Program-made: the position numbers and the translations under genes
DNA from: Rhea pennata
Lineage: Eukaryota; Chordata; Aves; Rheiformes; Rheidae
DNA: 64,000 nucleotides
Reading direction: 5' to 3'
Assembly (NCBI RefSeq): GCF_028389875.1
Contig: NC_084665.1
Coordinates: forward strand, 21,732,001-21,796,000
Notes under the pieces: model-generated
Database searches by the model: none
The model's input: only the letters and a program-made list of their open reading frames with translations
What the model was told of the DNA's origin: nothing
In this document: positions 27,419 through 60,784 of the stretch, one piece after another
Layout: each line of letters opens with the position of its first letter
Position numbering within the stretch: the first letter of the stretch is position 1

Positions 27419-27503
27419 CTCCAGGTGACCCTGCTTGAGCAAGAGAGTTGGACTAGATGATCTCCAGAGGTCCCTTCAAACTCAGCATTCTGTGATTCTG
27501 TGT
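27419..27503 (+). repeat. CR1 LINE 3'-tail fragment
   Basis: Contains the CR1 tail motifs aggtgaccctgcttgagca, then gttggactagatgatctcc, and ends in attctgtgattctgtg. It is a severely 5'-truncated copy of about 85 bases in plus orientation. The upstream boundary is uncertain because the preceding sequence is not recognisably CR1. Confidence 0.9.
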
Positions 27504-30360
27504 GTAGAGCTCCCAGGCCAATAGGCAGAGGGTGCTTGGGTGTGGTCCCAGGTGATGCTGGGCAGGGTGATTAAGGTGTATTCAGGGCCCTGACAATAGA
27601 GACAAATCAAGTAAAATCGATTTTATCTACTATGAAATATATTTAACACTAGAAGTTCATTAGATTAGGAGAGTGACAGTTATAGTATGCTGTGCATTCT
27701 GTTGTAATTTTGTTTTGGTATGTGCACTATTTGGTTATTCTTCTGGAAGATGTTAAAAAAGTGTTCTAATTTTAGAATTAGAATGTATCTCACATATCCT
27801 CATGATGTTGGCTAAATAAACAATATTAACAAATCCTGAGAAAGTAATATATCTAGGAATATCTAGTCAAATGAATAATTTGATTACTCACTTCTAACAA
27901 AGACTGTAGTCTGAAAATATATTAAAGTGTTTTCATATGTTGTCTTCAGGCTATTTCAGTTAAGGCTGTCTATATATATGTTTGTAATATGCTAAACTAG
28001 ATAGTTCACTAATGTCAAGATTAGCTAATCACCAGAATCTGACAAAATAATTTGCTGAGTTGTATTCAACAGTCACACTGTGCTATATCCACAGACCTTC
28101 AATTTCTATGCTGAGCTTCAGATAAAATCTCCTCCCAGAACTGAGTAGAAAAGTCAACTCTAGTGGAGAAAGGATGCCATGAGTAACTTAACAAGAAAAT
28201 ATAGTGCTGCTATGTAAACTCAGGATTCTCCTTTGAATTTTTTATTAGAACTGGCAAAATAGTCTGAATTCCCTGGGGCAGTATCATTGTGCTTCCAATA
28301 GATTCTGGAATGACCTGTGATCAAGGCCTGAATTCCCAGAAGCAGTAACTCTTACTGTTTCCTTCTCCTGAAACTCTCTGGAAGCTTTTTATATGACAGA
28401 GAACAAACAGATTTTCAGTTTCAGTGAGTCAAATTCTTGCTGAAAGTAACATGGGTTTTGCTTGTGGAAAGACTTATGAGCTACTCAAAAAAGCTTCTGA
28501 GAAGAGCATCACATTTTAGATTTAAAATATGTTAAAAAGGCACAAATAGTATATGTACCCAGTATATATCTGTATGTACTGCTGTTTAATTCATTACACA
28601 GTAATCAGTCCTAATATAATTATACTGATTATGTGAAATTGCTGGTGAGACTGAAATACAATATTGTAGTTATAAAATAGAGGTGTACACTATTTTTACA
28701 GCAGCATAAACATGGAGAGAAATACTACAAACAAAATGTCACAAATTCCTTTAAGGCTGCTAGAGACCTTACTGCATGCTACAAATGCTTACCTACCACA
28801 GGAATGTGGTTGAGATACTTCTTTTGATTGTGTGATACCAATGCTGAGACCAGTCCATGCCTTTTCTTTGGTAACAGCACCCACTGCCTCAGCGGACTCA
28901 GGAACAGCATACTGACAGCTTTCCTGGTTCAAGCAGGGCTGTGAAAGATCCTTCTGATCTCCAAAATGCCAGGGAGACTCTTCCACATGTGTTCTCATTA
29001 AGGGCCATGTCTTAAAGTTATAATTAAGAATGAAGAGCCATGGGGAATGATTCCCAACTTTGTGAATGCCTGACTGAGATCAATTACTGGCTGAAAAATC
29101 AGACCAAAAGTAACTCTTGCACAAAAGAAGTGCTACTCATGAGAAGAAGAAAGCACTTAGAAGCACTGAGAACTGTTGTAACAGCAGTCAGCCTCAACTT
29201 GATCTATTTCTGGAACTTAGATTTAGACTTGGCCATGACTATATGCATTTTTTAACTTTTAGACTGGAATATGGCAATACTATAAAGCAGTGAAAGCATC
29301 AACCTTGGAATTTTTGTCTGATTTATAAAATAGCAATGTTGCTACCACAAGGTGAACTACTCTTCTGTCACATTCTTTGTCTCTCCGGCTGTAAGTTCAC
29401 GTGTGCCAGCTCCCTCTCCTTTCTGCCTCCGTGCTCGTAACTGCCACTATCTGAAAAACTCTGACATTTCAGAGAACTGATTCTGATTTTTCCATTGAAA
29501 CAACTAGATGATACCTATTTGTTTAATAAACCACATGATAAAACTTTCATCAGCAAAGTTTTCTCTGCTTTATGATGGAGTTTCTTATCAAAATAGGTGG
29601 GAGATCCTAGCTCAGTGGTAACAATCTTTTCCAGAGATGTAGGATTTTTTTTTTTTCTGACTTAGTTTAGGGACTTTGAACAGCAGTGTCTGAGATCTTT
29701 TGTGTAAACTAACTGCCAGGCTATTAGCTATTATTTATGGGTGTTTCCTGCTGGATCTATCTTGTGGTTTATAAACAAGCATCAGCTGAAGTGAGGACCT
29801 GACATACGTGCTTTGTAGTCTAGTGAGTTCCACTTCAAAGGCCCTAGGATTCTTCTCAACATGTGACATAATTGTTGAGAATTGCTGTGTATGGGAGAAT
29901 TTAAAAAGCTTTATAATAGAAAATACACCATTGCTCTACTGCTCTATAACTTAAAAATAAGCAAATTACTATTACCATGAAGTATATTATACCAAGAATT
30001 TTGTCCCAGAGCTGAGATGTTTTTTTAATTGCTGTTGTTCTTTGTCTGGGTGACTTGTGCTGATGACCTACTTATTAGCTTCTGCAAGTAAAGTTTTTAA
30101 GGCAAATGTTAACACCTTGTCTAGGAGTAAAATTCTAATCTTCTCATTAAAAGAGTGAATCCAAAGCAAGAGACGGGGTAAAGTATCTTTACATAATCTT
30201 AATTTCAAAATGGAAATCTACTGCAATCTTTTTATTTGCAATCCTCTTAAATATTCTGGTCACTAACACCGGAGCATGTCAAAAATTTCCAAGAGCAGTT
30301 TGGCCATTTTAACAATACTGATTGTTTATGGGGAAGAAAGGGGAATGGAGAGGAGAGAGG

Positions 30361-30412
30361 TAGCCAGGGACATGGTTTATTATGAGTAGCCAGGGACATG
30401 GTTTATTATGAG
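30361..30412. repeat. 26-bp tandem duplication, two copies
   Basis: The 26-base unit beginning tagccagggacatgg and ending tatgag occurs twice with no mismatch (30361-30386 and 30387-30412). Perfect identity suggests a recent event or a variable-number locus. Confidence 0.95.
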
Positions 30413-33400
30413 CAATCATTCTCTTCTGACTTGCCTCTTTATTTTTATAGCCTCCTATTAAATCATTTCATGTATTCAGACAGCAAAGATTCCAGTAACT
30501 GTAACAGAATTCAAGGAGTTTCAGAGGAGTTCACTTCCTCTCACATGTAGGGAATGATAATGTGTTCACATCTTGCAGTAGCCAATGAATTTCAGCATTT
30601 TGCTCGGAGTTTCTAAGCATCTCATACCATTACTGATACCATTTCGTCTTCCATAGCTATGGCTTCTCATGCTACCTTTCCTGGCTCAATGGAACTGTCA
30701 GCTTCAAAATGAAGGAGACATGGCTTTTTTCTTTTTCTTTTAACTTGCTCATTGCTGAAGAACTTGATGCCAGAAGAGATTAGAATAACAAAGCTCACAG
30801 TCTTCAAATCAAACCATAGGATTCACCTTGACCTAGTTAGTCTTCCATCAATAGCAATCAACTGAAGCTAGATAGAAAAATCTAAAGCATTAGAAGGGCT
30901 TTTAGAATTCAAAATGTACAGATATCACAGGAAAATGAATGGCAAAAGCCCTACAGTAATTACTCTGAAATATTTAGTTGATGTGTAGAGAAAATTCCTG
31001 TGAAAAGTGTACTTGTATATTTGTCAATAAATCATATTTTTGGTAAATGAAGCATACTATTTGCTTTGGGAAAAATACATGGAATCATATGTATGGATAG
31101 GCTTTTGGACAAAGGTATGGATAAAACAAACGCGGTTTAGTTTGGGGCAAGTACACAAATGAAAAAATCAAAAGAGAGAATAAATAAGTAATCTTGTACT
31201 TTTTAATACCTCTCATTTCCACAAATCATGAGGTAAAAGCATTAGATGTTGGACTTCACAACTTTTAACATTAGATAATATAGCTAATAATAATCATCAT
31301 TATATGAAAGTTTAAAATACGAATGATATGGGCTCTTAAAACAGAGTTAGGGGTTTGGAGTCAGCAGAGTCAGGTAGTTTCTTATCTAATAAATCAGTCT
31401 GCTCATTTTTAGTAAAAATACTCATCTGTCATTCTGCACATTTTTATTGGAGAAGACAGCAGAAAAAGTATAGGACAAAAGAGAGCAGAGGCTATGTTAA
31501 AAATACTTACATCCCTAATAGATCCTTCTTGTGGAGTCATGCACAGCTATAATGGGGAAAAGTAAGGAGCTAACTTGCTGTTTCATACCTCATGTTGATG
31601 ACAGAAAAGCATTTTAGTCCCCCTTTCTGCCTGGCAACACAGGGAAGGCGTGGTTAGACAAACACAGAGGAGAATGTACCTGCACAAGGGCTGTAGGTTT
31701 GGCTTGCTTTTCCCAGGGGCACAAAGAAGCTGGTGGCTGGACTGTGACATTCCTGAATCAGTTTGGTTCCTGCCCTGCCCTTGAACAGCAGAGCTAGGAA
31801 CAGCATCTTATGCAGGATGAATTCCGTTCCGACAGCCTTACATTTGTTTAAAACATTCATGTAACAGGAGAAAAGAAAAGCTTTATAAAATTAAAGACAA
31901 AATTCTAAATAGAAAGATCCTTCAGAAGTTCCTGCAGGATTCCAATATTGCTAGGAAGAAAAGATAATACAGGTAACTCAAATGATTCTTAATGGCATCT
32001 ATTTGACTTCACTTAAGTAGTTCTTCAATGCATTTGCTTTTCTTGAAATCAATTTCACTTCTATTTTGGCTTTGATGAAAGTACGATAAAGACATTAAAA
32101 TATACATTTTTTGAAGAAAAACTAATCAATAAATAACAGTAAAGGAACACAGCTGATTAGCATTTTCACTTTTCATCTTTTATCCAAAAGCTGCATGTTA
32201 CTCTATTAGACTGAAGAATATCCTGGGGAAAAAAAAGAGAATGTGCGTATGTTAAATCAGGTGCCAGAGGCAGATTATATAGTACAAACTTATTGATGTT
32301 GGCAAACAGCTTAATTAAACATTCTATGTAAGGACTGCTGACTACAAAGCACTTTCCTAAGTATATGTTAGATGGTACACATTAAAAAAAAGTATACTTT
32401 CTAGACATATTTAGTATATTCCTGGTGAAAAATAAAGAAGAATAAACATATACATTTACATTTATTAGTATCTTTTGGTATGTGTGGTTGTATAAAAAAG
32501 GAGAAAAATATGTGCAAGGAATTGTCAAGGAATATGTATGCTGACATTCATTTGAGACTTATATAAACAGGATACAGAGCTTTCGCTCTGACCATAATGT
32601 TTGCCCAGTAAAGATACAGTGAGAAGATAGCATTTGCTTTTTTTTTTTCCATTGTTTTATATAGATTATTTTGGAAGAGCAGTTTTGTTGCCATAAAGCA
32701 GACCGCATGCTTTCTTTTTTCTCATCGCAAATATTTTATAGCTGGGCAGTCAGGAAACAAATCTTCCCTGGGTTCCCAGACAAAATAGATGTGCTACTCT
32801 TTAATTGTCTGGCTGCTGACTTCAGGATGCTTTTCCCTGGCAGGGTAAGGTAGAAGATGAAGAAAGAGAAAGTGCATGCACACAAGCACGTCAATCTGAG
32901 CAAGCTTGCAGCAGTAAGGCTTAACCTTGAAAACTAATTCTCTAATTCTCAAGAGAGCTATCCTGCTGGCGTCAGAAGCTCTCCCTATCTTTGCATGGTA
33001 TATCCATATGAATCAAATTCTGGCCCACAGTTTGCAGAGCAGTTCATATTTGGCTGGGTAAAAACAAAAACTTAAAAATTTATGAAATGCACAAATTCAG
33101 AGGTCATATGAAGTAACAAATTGAACTAGAAAACTTACTAGAAATTTAGAAGGTAACACAGAAAACCAGTATTTTTATACATCTTAAATACAATATATGA
33201 TGTACCTTTTTTCTCCACATTACTAAATATACAATTACACTGTGTTCCCATAACCTTTCCATTACATATAGTAACCCTTTATTTGTAGACCTAGTAGAAA
33301 AAATGGATACAGAGGAGGCTGTACAATCTCTTCTGTTAGAAGTTTTCAAGAACAAGTTATGACAAAAATATGTAAAGAACAGTCTAAGTACATTTTTCCT

Positions 33401-34876
33401 ACATAGAAAGAGTGGGGAGGACTACATAGCTTCCTGTGGCCTGTCCCAGCTCTACAGGTCCACAGTTTCCTTGAAGAACAAGGCCTTTGAATCACAGCTT
33501 TCCAGAAGACCAATTGAGATCAAAGTTCTCTCTGAGATGAGATTCATAAAACAAGTCTGAAATTTCCTTTCAGAGATATTATTAATTCCTTAAAACTACT
33601 CTTCAAAAATAAAACATATAAAAACAAATTGTGAGTGTTTTTCATATTTGCCATAGTGAAAATATTTATAGTTATTATAAGACTATTATATATTACAAAT
33701 TAGGTAATTTACAGTTATAGTAATCACTCTTATTATTATTTATTTGTTTAGGCTTATTTCCTTCATCTATGTTTCCTACCTTTGTCAGTATCCTCAGAAT
33801 TGCCCGAACATCAACAAAGTTATCCACAGTGAAAAGATTAAAAGAAAGAAATTAAAAGTGGCATCAAAACTAGCTTTGTTTTGCCAATAGCTGAAAGCTC
33901 ACCCATCTCACTTTTTAAAATATTTTGGAATTCATTAATCTTGACCATTTGCAATAAACTAAAAACTGGTTGTATGCATATCAACTTTTTCAAATATAGA
34001 AACTAGCACAGATCAACACCTGGACTGTCTATCCTGTAAATACTCTTAAGATCTGCATGTATACAATGGTGAAATGAATACTGTGCAACACTACCTAATA
34101 AAAGAGATATAAATCTTTTTTTTCTTTTTTTTTTTTTACAAAAAGATAAATGAATTCATAAATGTAGCAAAGGGTCAGCAACGGCATTCATCAATGATGA
34201 GTCATATATCCTCAAGATTTTGAAATGTCAGACCTCCTTGTTGTTGTGCTATAGGCCTAAGCGTGGAAGAAAAGACATGCTAAGGACAGTTAACATTTTA
34301 CCTCTTAAACTTATGTGTTTTTTCAAGGCCATCTTTTCAAGGGGAAAATATTTCTTAGTTACAAGCTGAGCTCTCTACCATAATATTGTATTTTGATGCC
34401 AGAGAAGAGTTAGTCTAACCACTTAATGAAGCTTCAATTATACTGATGAGATAAAATCCAGTAAAATATTCAGGGACTGATATGTTGAAATACTCAGATG
34501 TAGGATTATAAATTGTGATTGTAACTGTTAAATATTTCTGTTCTAAAGACAAATGCAAACCCAATTGTTTATACACTTAATTTTATACTTAATACACAAT
34601 TAGGATGCTTGTAAGTTTTTGAACATTAATAAAGTAATAAAAATGATATATTAGTATATTTTTCCAGATACCTGTGGGAAATTAAAAAAAAAAAAAAACC
34701 ACAGTGCAGAAATTGTTTGATAAAAGAGAGACTTAAGATACTTTGCATTTTGTGTACATTTGCTGCATTATGCATATGAGCGGAATTTATTGGAGGTGAA
34801 AAGAATTGGCTACTGCCATAAAGAATTCTGTGGCATGTGGAGAGACTGAAAAGGCTTGACAAATTTGCTTGTCAGT

Positions 34877-34900
34877 GTTCATCACTATAAAGTGATGAAC
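34877..34900. repeat. Perfect short hairpin
   Basis: Arms gttcatcact and agtgatgaac (10 bp) flank the loop ataa. It is too short for a microRNA precursor. Confidence 0.85.
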
Positions 34901-36393
34901 CAAGAGTATGTCAAAATGTCCAATACAGTAATCTGCACAGAGAAAATGGAAAATTAAGCGATAATTGCTCTTTCATGAATCAGACAGGAGAGTATTTCCT
35001 GCTTTACCTTTCATATTATTACCAACAAAAACCAAAACACTAACTCAAGTGCTCTGACCGTCTGACAAGCAAAATAATATTTGGCGGGTTCATATGACAT
35101 AACAAATGGTTTTGTTTGTAATGGACAAAAGTCCCTCATACTAATTACTCTAGCAATTTTTCTTGTAACTAATAGGAAACACTTCACATGTTATGCAACT
35201 AAAAAAAGTGAAAAATAAAATATTACCATTATTGAAAGAATAAATAGGTTTTCCTCAGAATCAAAGGTCTGTATTAGAAGCATCTCAGCTGAAGTCAGTA
35301 AAGACAGTATATTGTTACCATAAGCAAGAAAGTCAGGTGCTTTTGGCATGTTATATAACATATATATGTGCACCAATATATACTGTGTAATGCAAAGAAT
35401 AAAATTGCTTTTACATTCTGACCTCTTCATTAAAATTCATCTCAGTATCAATAGCAATTAGAGAAATTATAAAACTGTTACGATTTCAAATGAACTCCTT
35501 TAAGTGAAATATTGTTTGTGAGCTCTCTTGTATAATCTGAAAAACACTGTATCTTCAAATACATGCTATCCTTTCTCAGATGTCACATCTGAACATTAGA
35601 TGCTGTCTAGTTTCCAAGTGTATGTTTCTTTTCTTTTTCTTTTTTTTTTAACCCTACTTCATTGAAAGGAGAAGCAAAATCTGAAACTCCAGAGATGTGA
35701 GCCCTAGTCTATTCCCTTTATGTTTTCCAGTTTCATTTAGCCAGTTTTCACTGTAATTTCATGTTGGGTGTTTATTGCCTCTTGTAAATTTTTTTTTCAG
35801 GAAGAGATTTGCCAGCACAGAGGAGGGTGACAAGAAGGGCTGACAAGCATTGCAGGGATTTCACTAACAGCGAGTGGATGCTGCAACATGCATCCTGTCA
35901 GCTACATAATAGAAAAGTAGACAAATGGCAGACTAACTCACTGATCAGCACTACTGCTGCCTCCAGCCTGACTTACCTATCTTGGTCTAAACAGTGTTTA
36001 AGTACTGCAAGTCTACGCTCGAACAGCTACATGGGTTCCACCCATTTTTCCACTCATGCATACATTTTATGTCATGAGAAGTTAAAATAAGCACAAACAT
36101 TTTATTTCTTTACAAACAAAGTGGATATTTTTCCAGTTGAGCAAAAATCAGAGGTATCTATGCAATTTTGGAATGCTACCACTTAATCAGAATCTCACTT
36201 CTCTCTCTCCATCCCAAGCTAGCTTCATCAAACGTATTACAAGCAAGCTCTTCGTAAGGTCACTCCACTCTGCTGAATTCAACAATACCTGCTTGACATA
36301 GCTTAAGGTTTTTTGTACTCTAAATCAACAAATTCCCTCAGCAGTCTCTTACATATACTGTCTGGTTTTTGGACAAGAGGAAAATTCTGGCCA

Positions 36394-36537
36394 AATATGA
36401 TTCAAATAACAGTTCTTGAGCGCCTAGCTTATTGTTCAGAGAGCTCTTAAACCAAAAATGAAAGTAATATATTGGCTTCCAAAGGAAAAAGCTAAATCTT
36501 TGACACTCCCGACAGCCATGTAACCAGCTGGAAGGGA
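36394..36537. repeat. Local direct duplication, copy A
   Basis: This segment of about 140 bp recurs about 820 bp downstream at 37213-37351. By eye, identity over the 124-base core is about 90 percent, with a three-base indel near the left end. It contains the shared string ccaaaaatgaaagtaa. Neither copy matches a repeat family I can name. Confidence 0.9.
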
Positions 36538-37212
36538 TTCTCTTAAACATAGGCAGTGGGCAAGAGGTATGACACTTGGTGGGGATGCTAAGGGAAGAAG
36601 AGATAACTGTGGGGAAGAAACATTATTTTCTGCCAGAGCTAGGAGAGCTAGCATTACCTGACATAACACAAAATGACTTCTGACAGCTACTGAGAAAAAT
36701 TAATATGATACTGCTCCAAGAACTCCTACATAATCATTTATAGCAGATTACATATATGTGGACATACTTTACAATCATGTGAGCCTGGATTAGTATTTAA
36801 ATAATGTCAACACTCAAAATAAATTTGAGGTAGCTGTTCAGTTGGCAAGTAATACCTTATACTACTGACAGTCTCAAAACAGAACACTGCTGTAGAAACA
36901 GGAGCACTCAGCATCTAAAGGAGCTAAAGTGATCTGCAAAAGAAAAATCCAAAGGTTTTCCAGGGTAATATCTGATTAAAATGATGAAATTAAGTCCATC
37001 TGATCAAACATTTCCCTATAGTGAAGACAGCATGTAGTGGTTATCTTTGGAAAGGAAATAAATTAGCCTATATTCCATTATGTAGGTATATCTCATTGAT
37101 GTCAACACGAGTTTTCCTTAAGCAAGAAAGAGAACTGGTTAAAGAACCACATGTTCCTCATTTGCATAAAAAAATATATTTAAAGTATTTTTTTTATCAG
37201 TAACACACAAAC

Positions 37213-37351
37213 AATATGATTCATATGAGTTCTTGAGCTCCTAGCTTATTGTTTAGAGAGCTCCTAAACCAAAAATGAAAGTAACATATTGGCTTCCAGA
37301 GGAAAAAGCAAAATCCTTGACACTCTTGACAGCCATACAACCAGTCGGAAG
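37213..37351. repeat. Local direct duplication, copy B
   Basis: Second copy of the segment at 36394-36537, in the same orientation. Divergence of about 10 percent implies the duplication is old. It lies about 1.1 kb upstream of the CFAP36 start codon. Confidence 0.9.
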
Positions 37352-37788
37352 GAGTCACCCAACATTATGAGGGGAATAAATTATTAGGCAAACTTTTCAC
37401 CCACAGCAGTGAAATAGGAGAGGGAAATTACTAATGCCAGTTAAATTAGAAAGGCTGTATTAGCATCACTATACTTCAACGGCATTTACAAGCACACACT
37501 TGCACCTTTCGTTTCAGGCTGTCCAGTTTAACAAAATTACTTTTGTCATTATTTTGTTCTCTAGTCGGGAGATGCTGCATTAAACGAGTATCTAACATCT
37601 GATCTAATTTCGAGTATATCTTTTAATGCCAAGGTACTTGTGGATAATGTGCATCACTCTTTAAACCATGATCTGATTACACAGAATACCAGTACAGTCC
37701 TTGAGCTCATGCAAGCTACTGTAGCTCTTAATCATGGTCCTTGGGCTGACAATTCCTCTCCCAGCCATCACTTCCCAAAGCAAGAAAA

Positions 37789-37811
37789 CACGTGCACTCA
37801 GGTTACACGTG
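37789..37811. promoter_or_regulatory. Pair of CACGTG E-boxes upstream of CFAP36
   Basis: Two perfect palindromic E-boxes, CACGTG at 37789-37794 and 37806-37811, are 11 bases apart, each inside acacgtgc. They lie just outside the CFAP36 CpG island. USF, MYC/MAX and CLOCK/BMAL1 families bind this core. Function here is inferred. Confidence 0.4.
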
Positions 37812-38210
37812 CCAAGTTCTTAAGCATGGATGGACATAGCATAAACTTGGATTAGCTTCAGTTAGCATCGAGATTTCACCGAGCACCGAGGTGCACGCTT
37901 CCACACCAGCGACGGAGCCTGAAAATGGCATCCTTCCTGTGGGCCGGGGAAGCACCAGCCTGCCCCGGCGCGCACGGTTACCTCACCACAGAGGAGAAGC
38001 CGGCCCTTCTCTCGGCCTCCCCCCGCGCGGGGACGGCCTGGGAGCTCCCTTCAAAGCGGGGCCGGGGGGCACACCACAGCTCCCTCCGGCGATCCCCCTG
38101 GCTCGGCTCCCTGACGCTCGACCCGTCTGTTAACGACCGAGACCGCCGCGCGGCCCTAACAGCCCAAAGGCGAGCGCGCCCGCCGCCCCACTAATCCTCT
38201 TTTCCGTTAG

Positions 38211-59993
<21,783 letters not shown>

Positions 59994-60500
59994 TTTCACT
60001 CATTACAGAACTTAAGAACATGGGTAGTTTCTTTTAGAATAAATTATCTAACCAGTAAGTGGGTGAATTTGTTTTCAAATATATTGCACTTAATTTTTTT
60101 AGAGCTTTCACAGAAGTAACTCTGGCCTTTGAAAATTACATTGAAATACATTAAAAACATACTTTCTAGAATGCTGGAGACTTACTGGAATGTACTCAGA
60201 AATGAGGCCATTTAACATCACCTCAGCGTACAGTGTGAACTACTGGCCACATCGTATTAGGTAGAACAAAATCAGATAATGATTAAAATAATTACTGTTA
60301 AACGATAATTGTTAAAATAATACCTGTAAGTGTGAATGATTTTGAATGAGTTTTTTTTTTTCAAATATGGAACTTTGTTCTTTTCCTTTTATTAGAATGT
60401 CATTATAAATAAATTACTATTTTCAGCTGTAAAATACAATAAAGTAATTTCACAAGAAAGTGATATGATAACCATCTTTTTGAGAAACAATAAATGCAGC
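59994..60500 (+). other. CFAP36: CFAP36 3' UTR with candidate poly(A) signals
   Basis: After the stop codon, AATAAA hexamers occur at 60038-60043, 60408-60413, 60438-60443 and 60489-60494. The cluster at 60408-60494 is the likely main end, which gives a 3' UTR of about 450-500 bases. Which signal is used cannot be told from sequence. Confidence 0.6.
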
Positions 60501-60784
60501 TTGAAGTCAGGAGATAAAGCATTTACACAGTAGCTCAGTATTATACTATTTTATATACTTTCAGAGTCGTTTACTAGTGGCTTAGGCCTAATCTTGCTCT
60601 GAATGCAACTTTTAAATAATTGCTTTAGTTGCAGAGTAAAAGCTATTAAAATCACGACCACAGTTTAAAATTCCAAAGCCGTTAAAAAAAACTCATTCAC
60701 CAGAGACATAAAAAGAACTTGTAATTCGCATAACCTCATTACACATTTAATAGTAACTCAATTAAAAAAAACAACCCAACCAAT

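Larger units (their letters stand above)
20001..30300. other. Intergenic region, middle part
   Basis: AT-rich DNA with no recognisable gene. It contains an AT inverted repeat at 20843-20884, a polypurine tract at 23041-23098, a GT microsatellite at 23223-23247 and one CR1 tail at about 27419-27503. The block from about 27000 to 27420 is less AT-rich than its surroundings and may be part of an old repeat, but I cannot assign it to a family. Confidence 0.7.
30301..37785. other. Intergenic region, right part (upstream of CFAP36)
   Basis: AT-rich DNA with no recognisable gene. It contains a 26-bp tandem duplication (30361), a 10-bp-arm hairpin (34877) and a diverged 140-bp direct duplication (36394 and 37213). 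Distal CFAP36 regulatory elements could lie here, but I see no specific evidence for them. Confidence 0.7.

Noticed and set aside
34877-34900. Possible microRNA precursor
   Set aside because: The stem is only 10 bp with a 4-base loop, far too short for a pre-miRNA.
35809-36090. 93-codon plus-strand frame upstream of CFAP36
   Set aside because: No recognisable protein similarity and no CpG island or exon boundaries around it.
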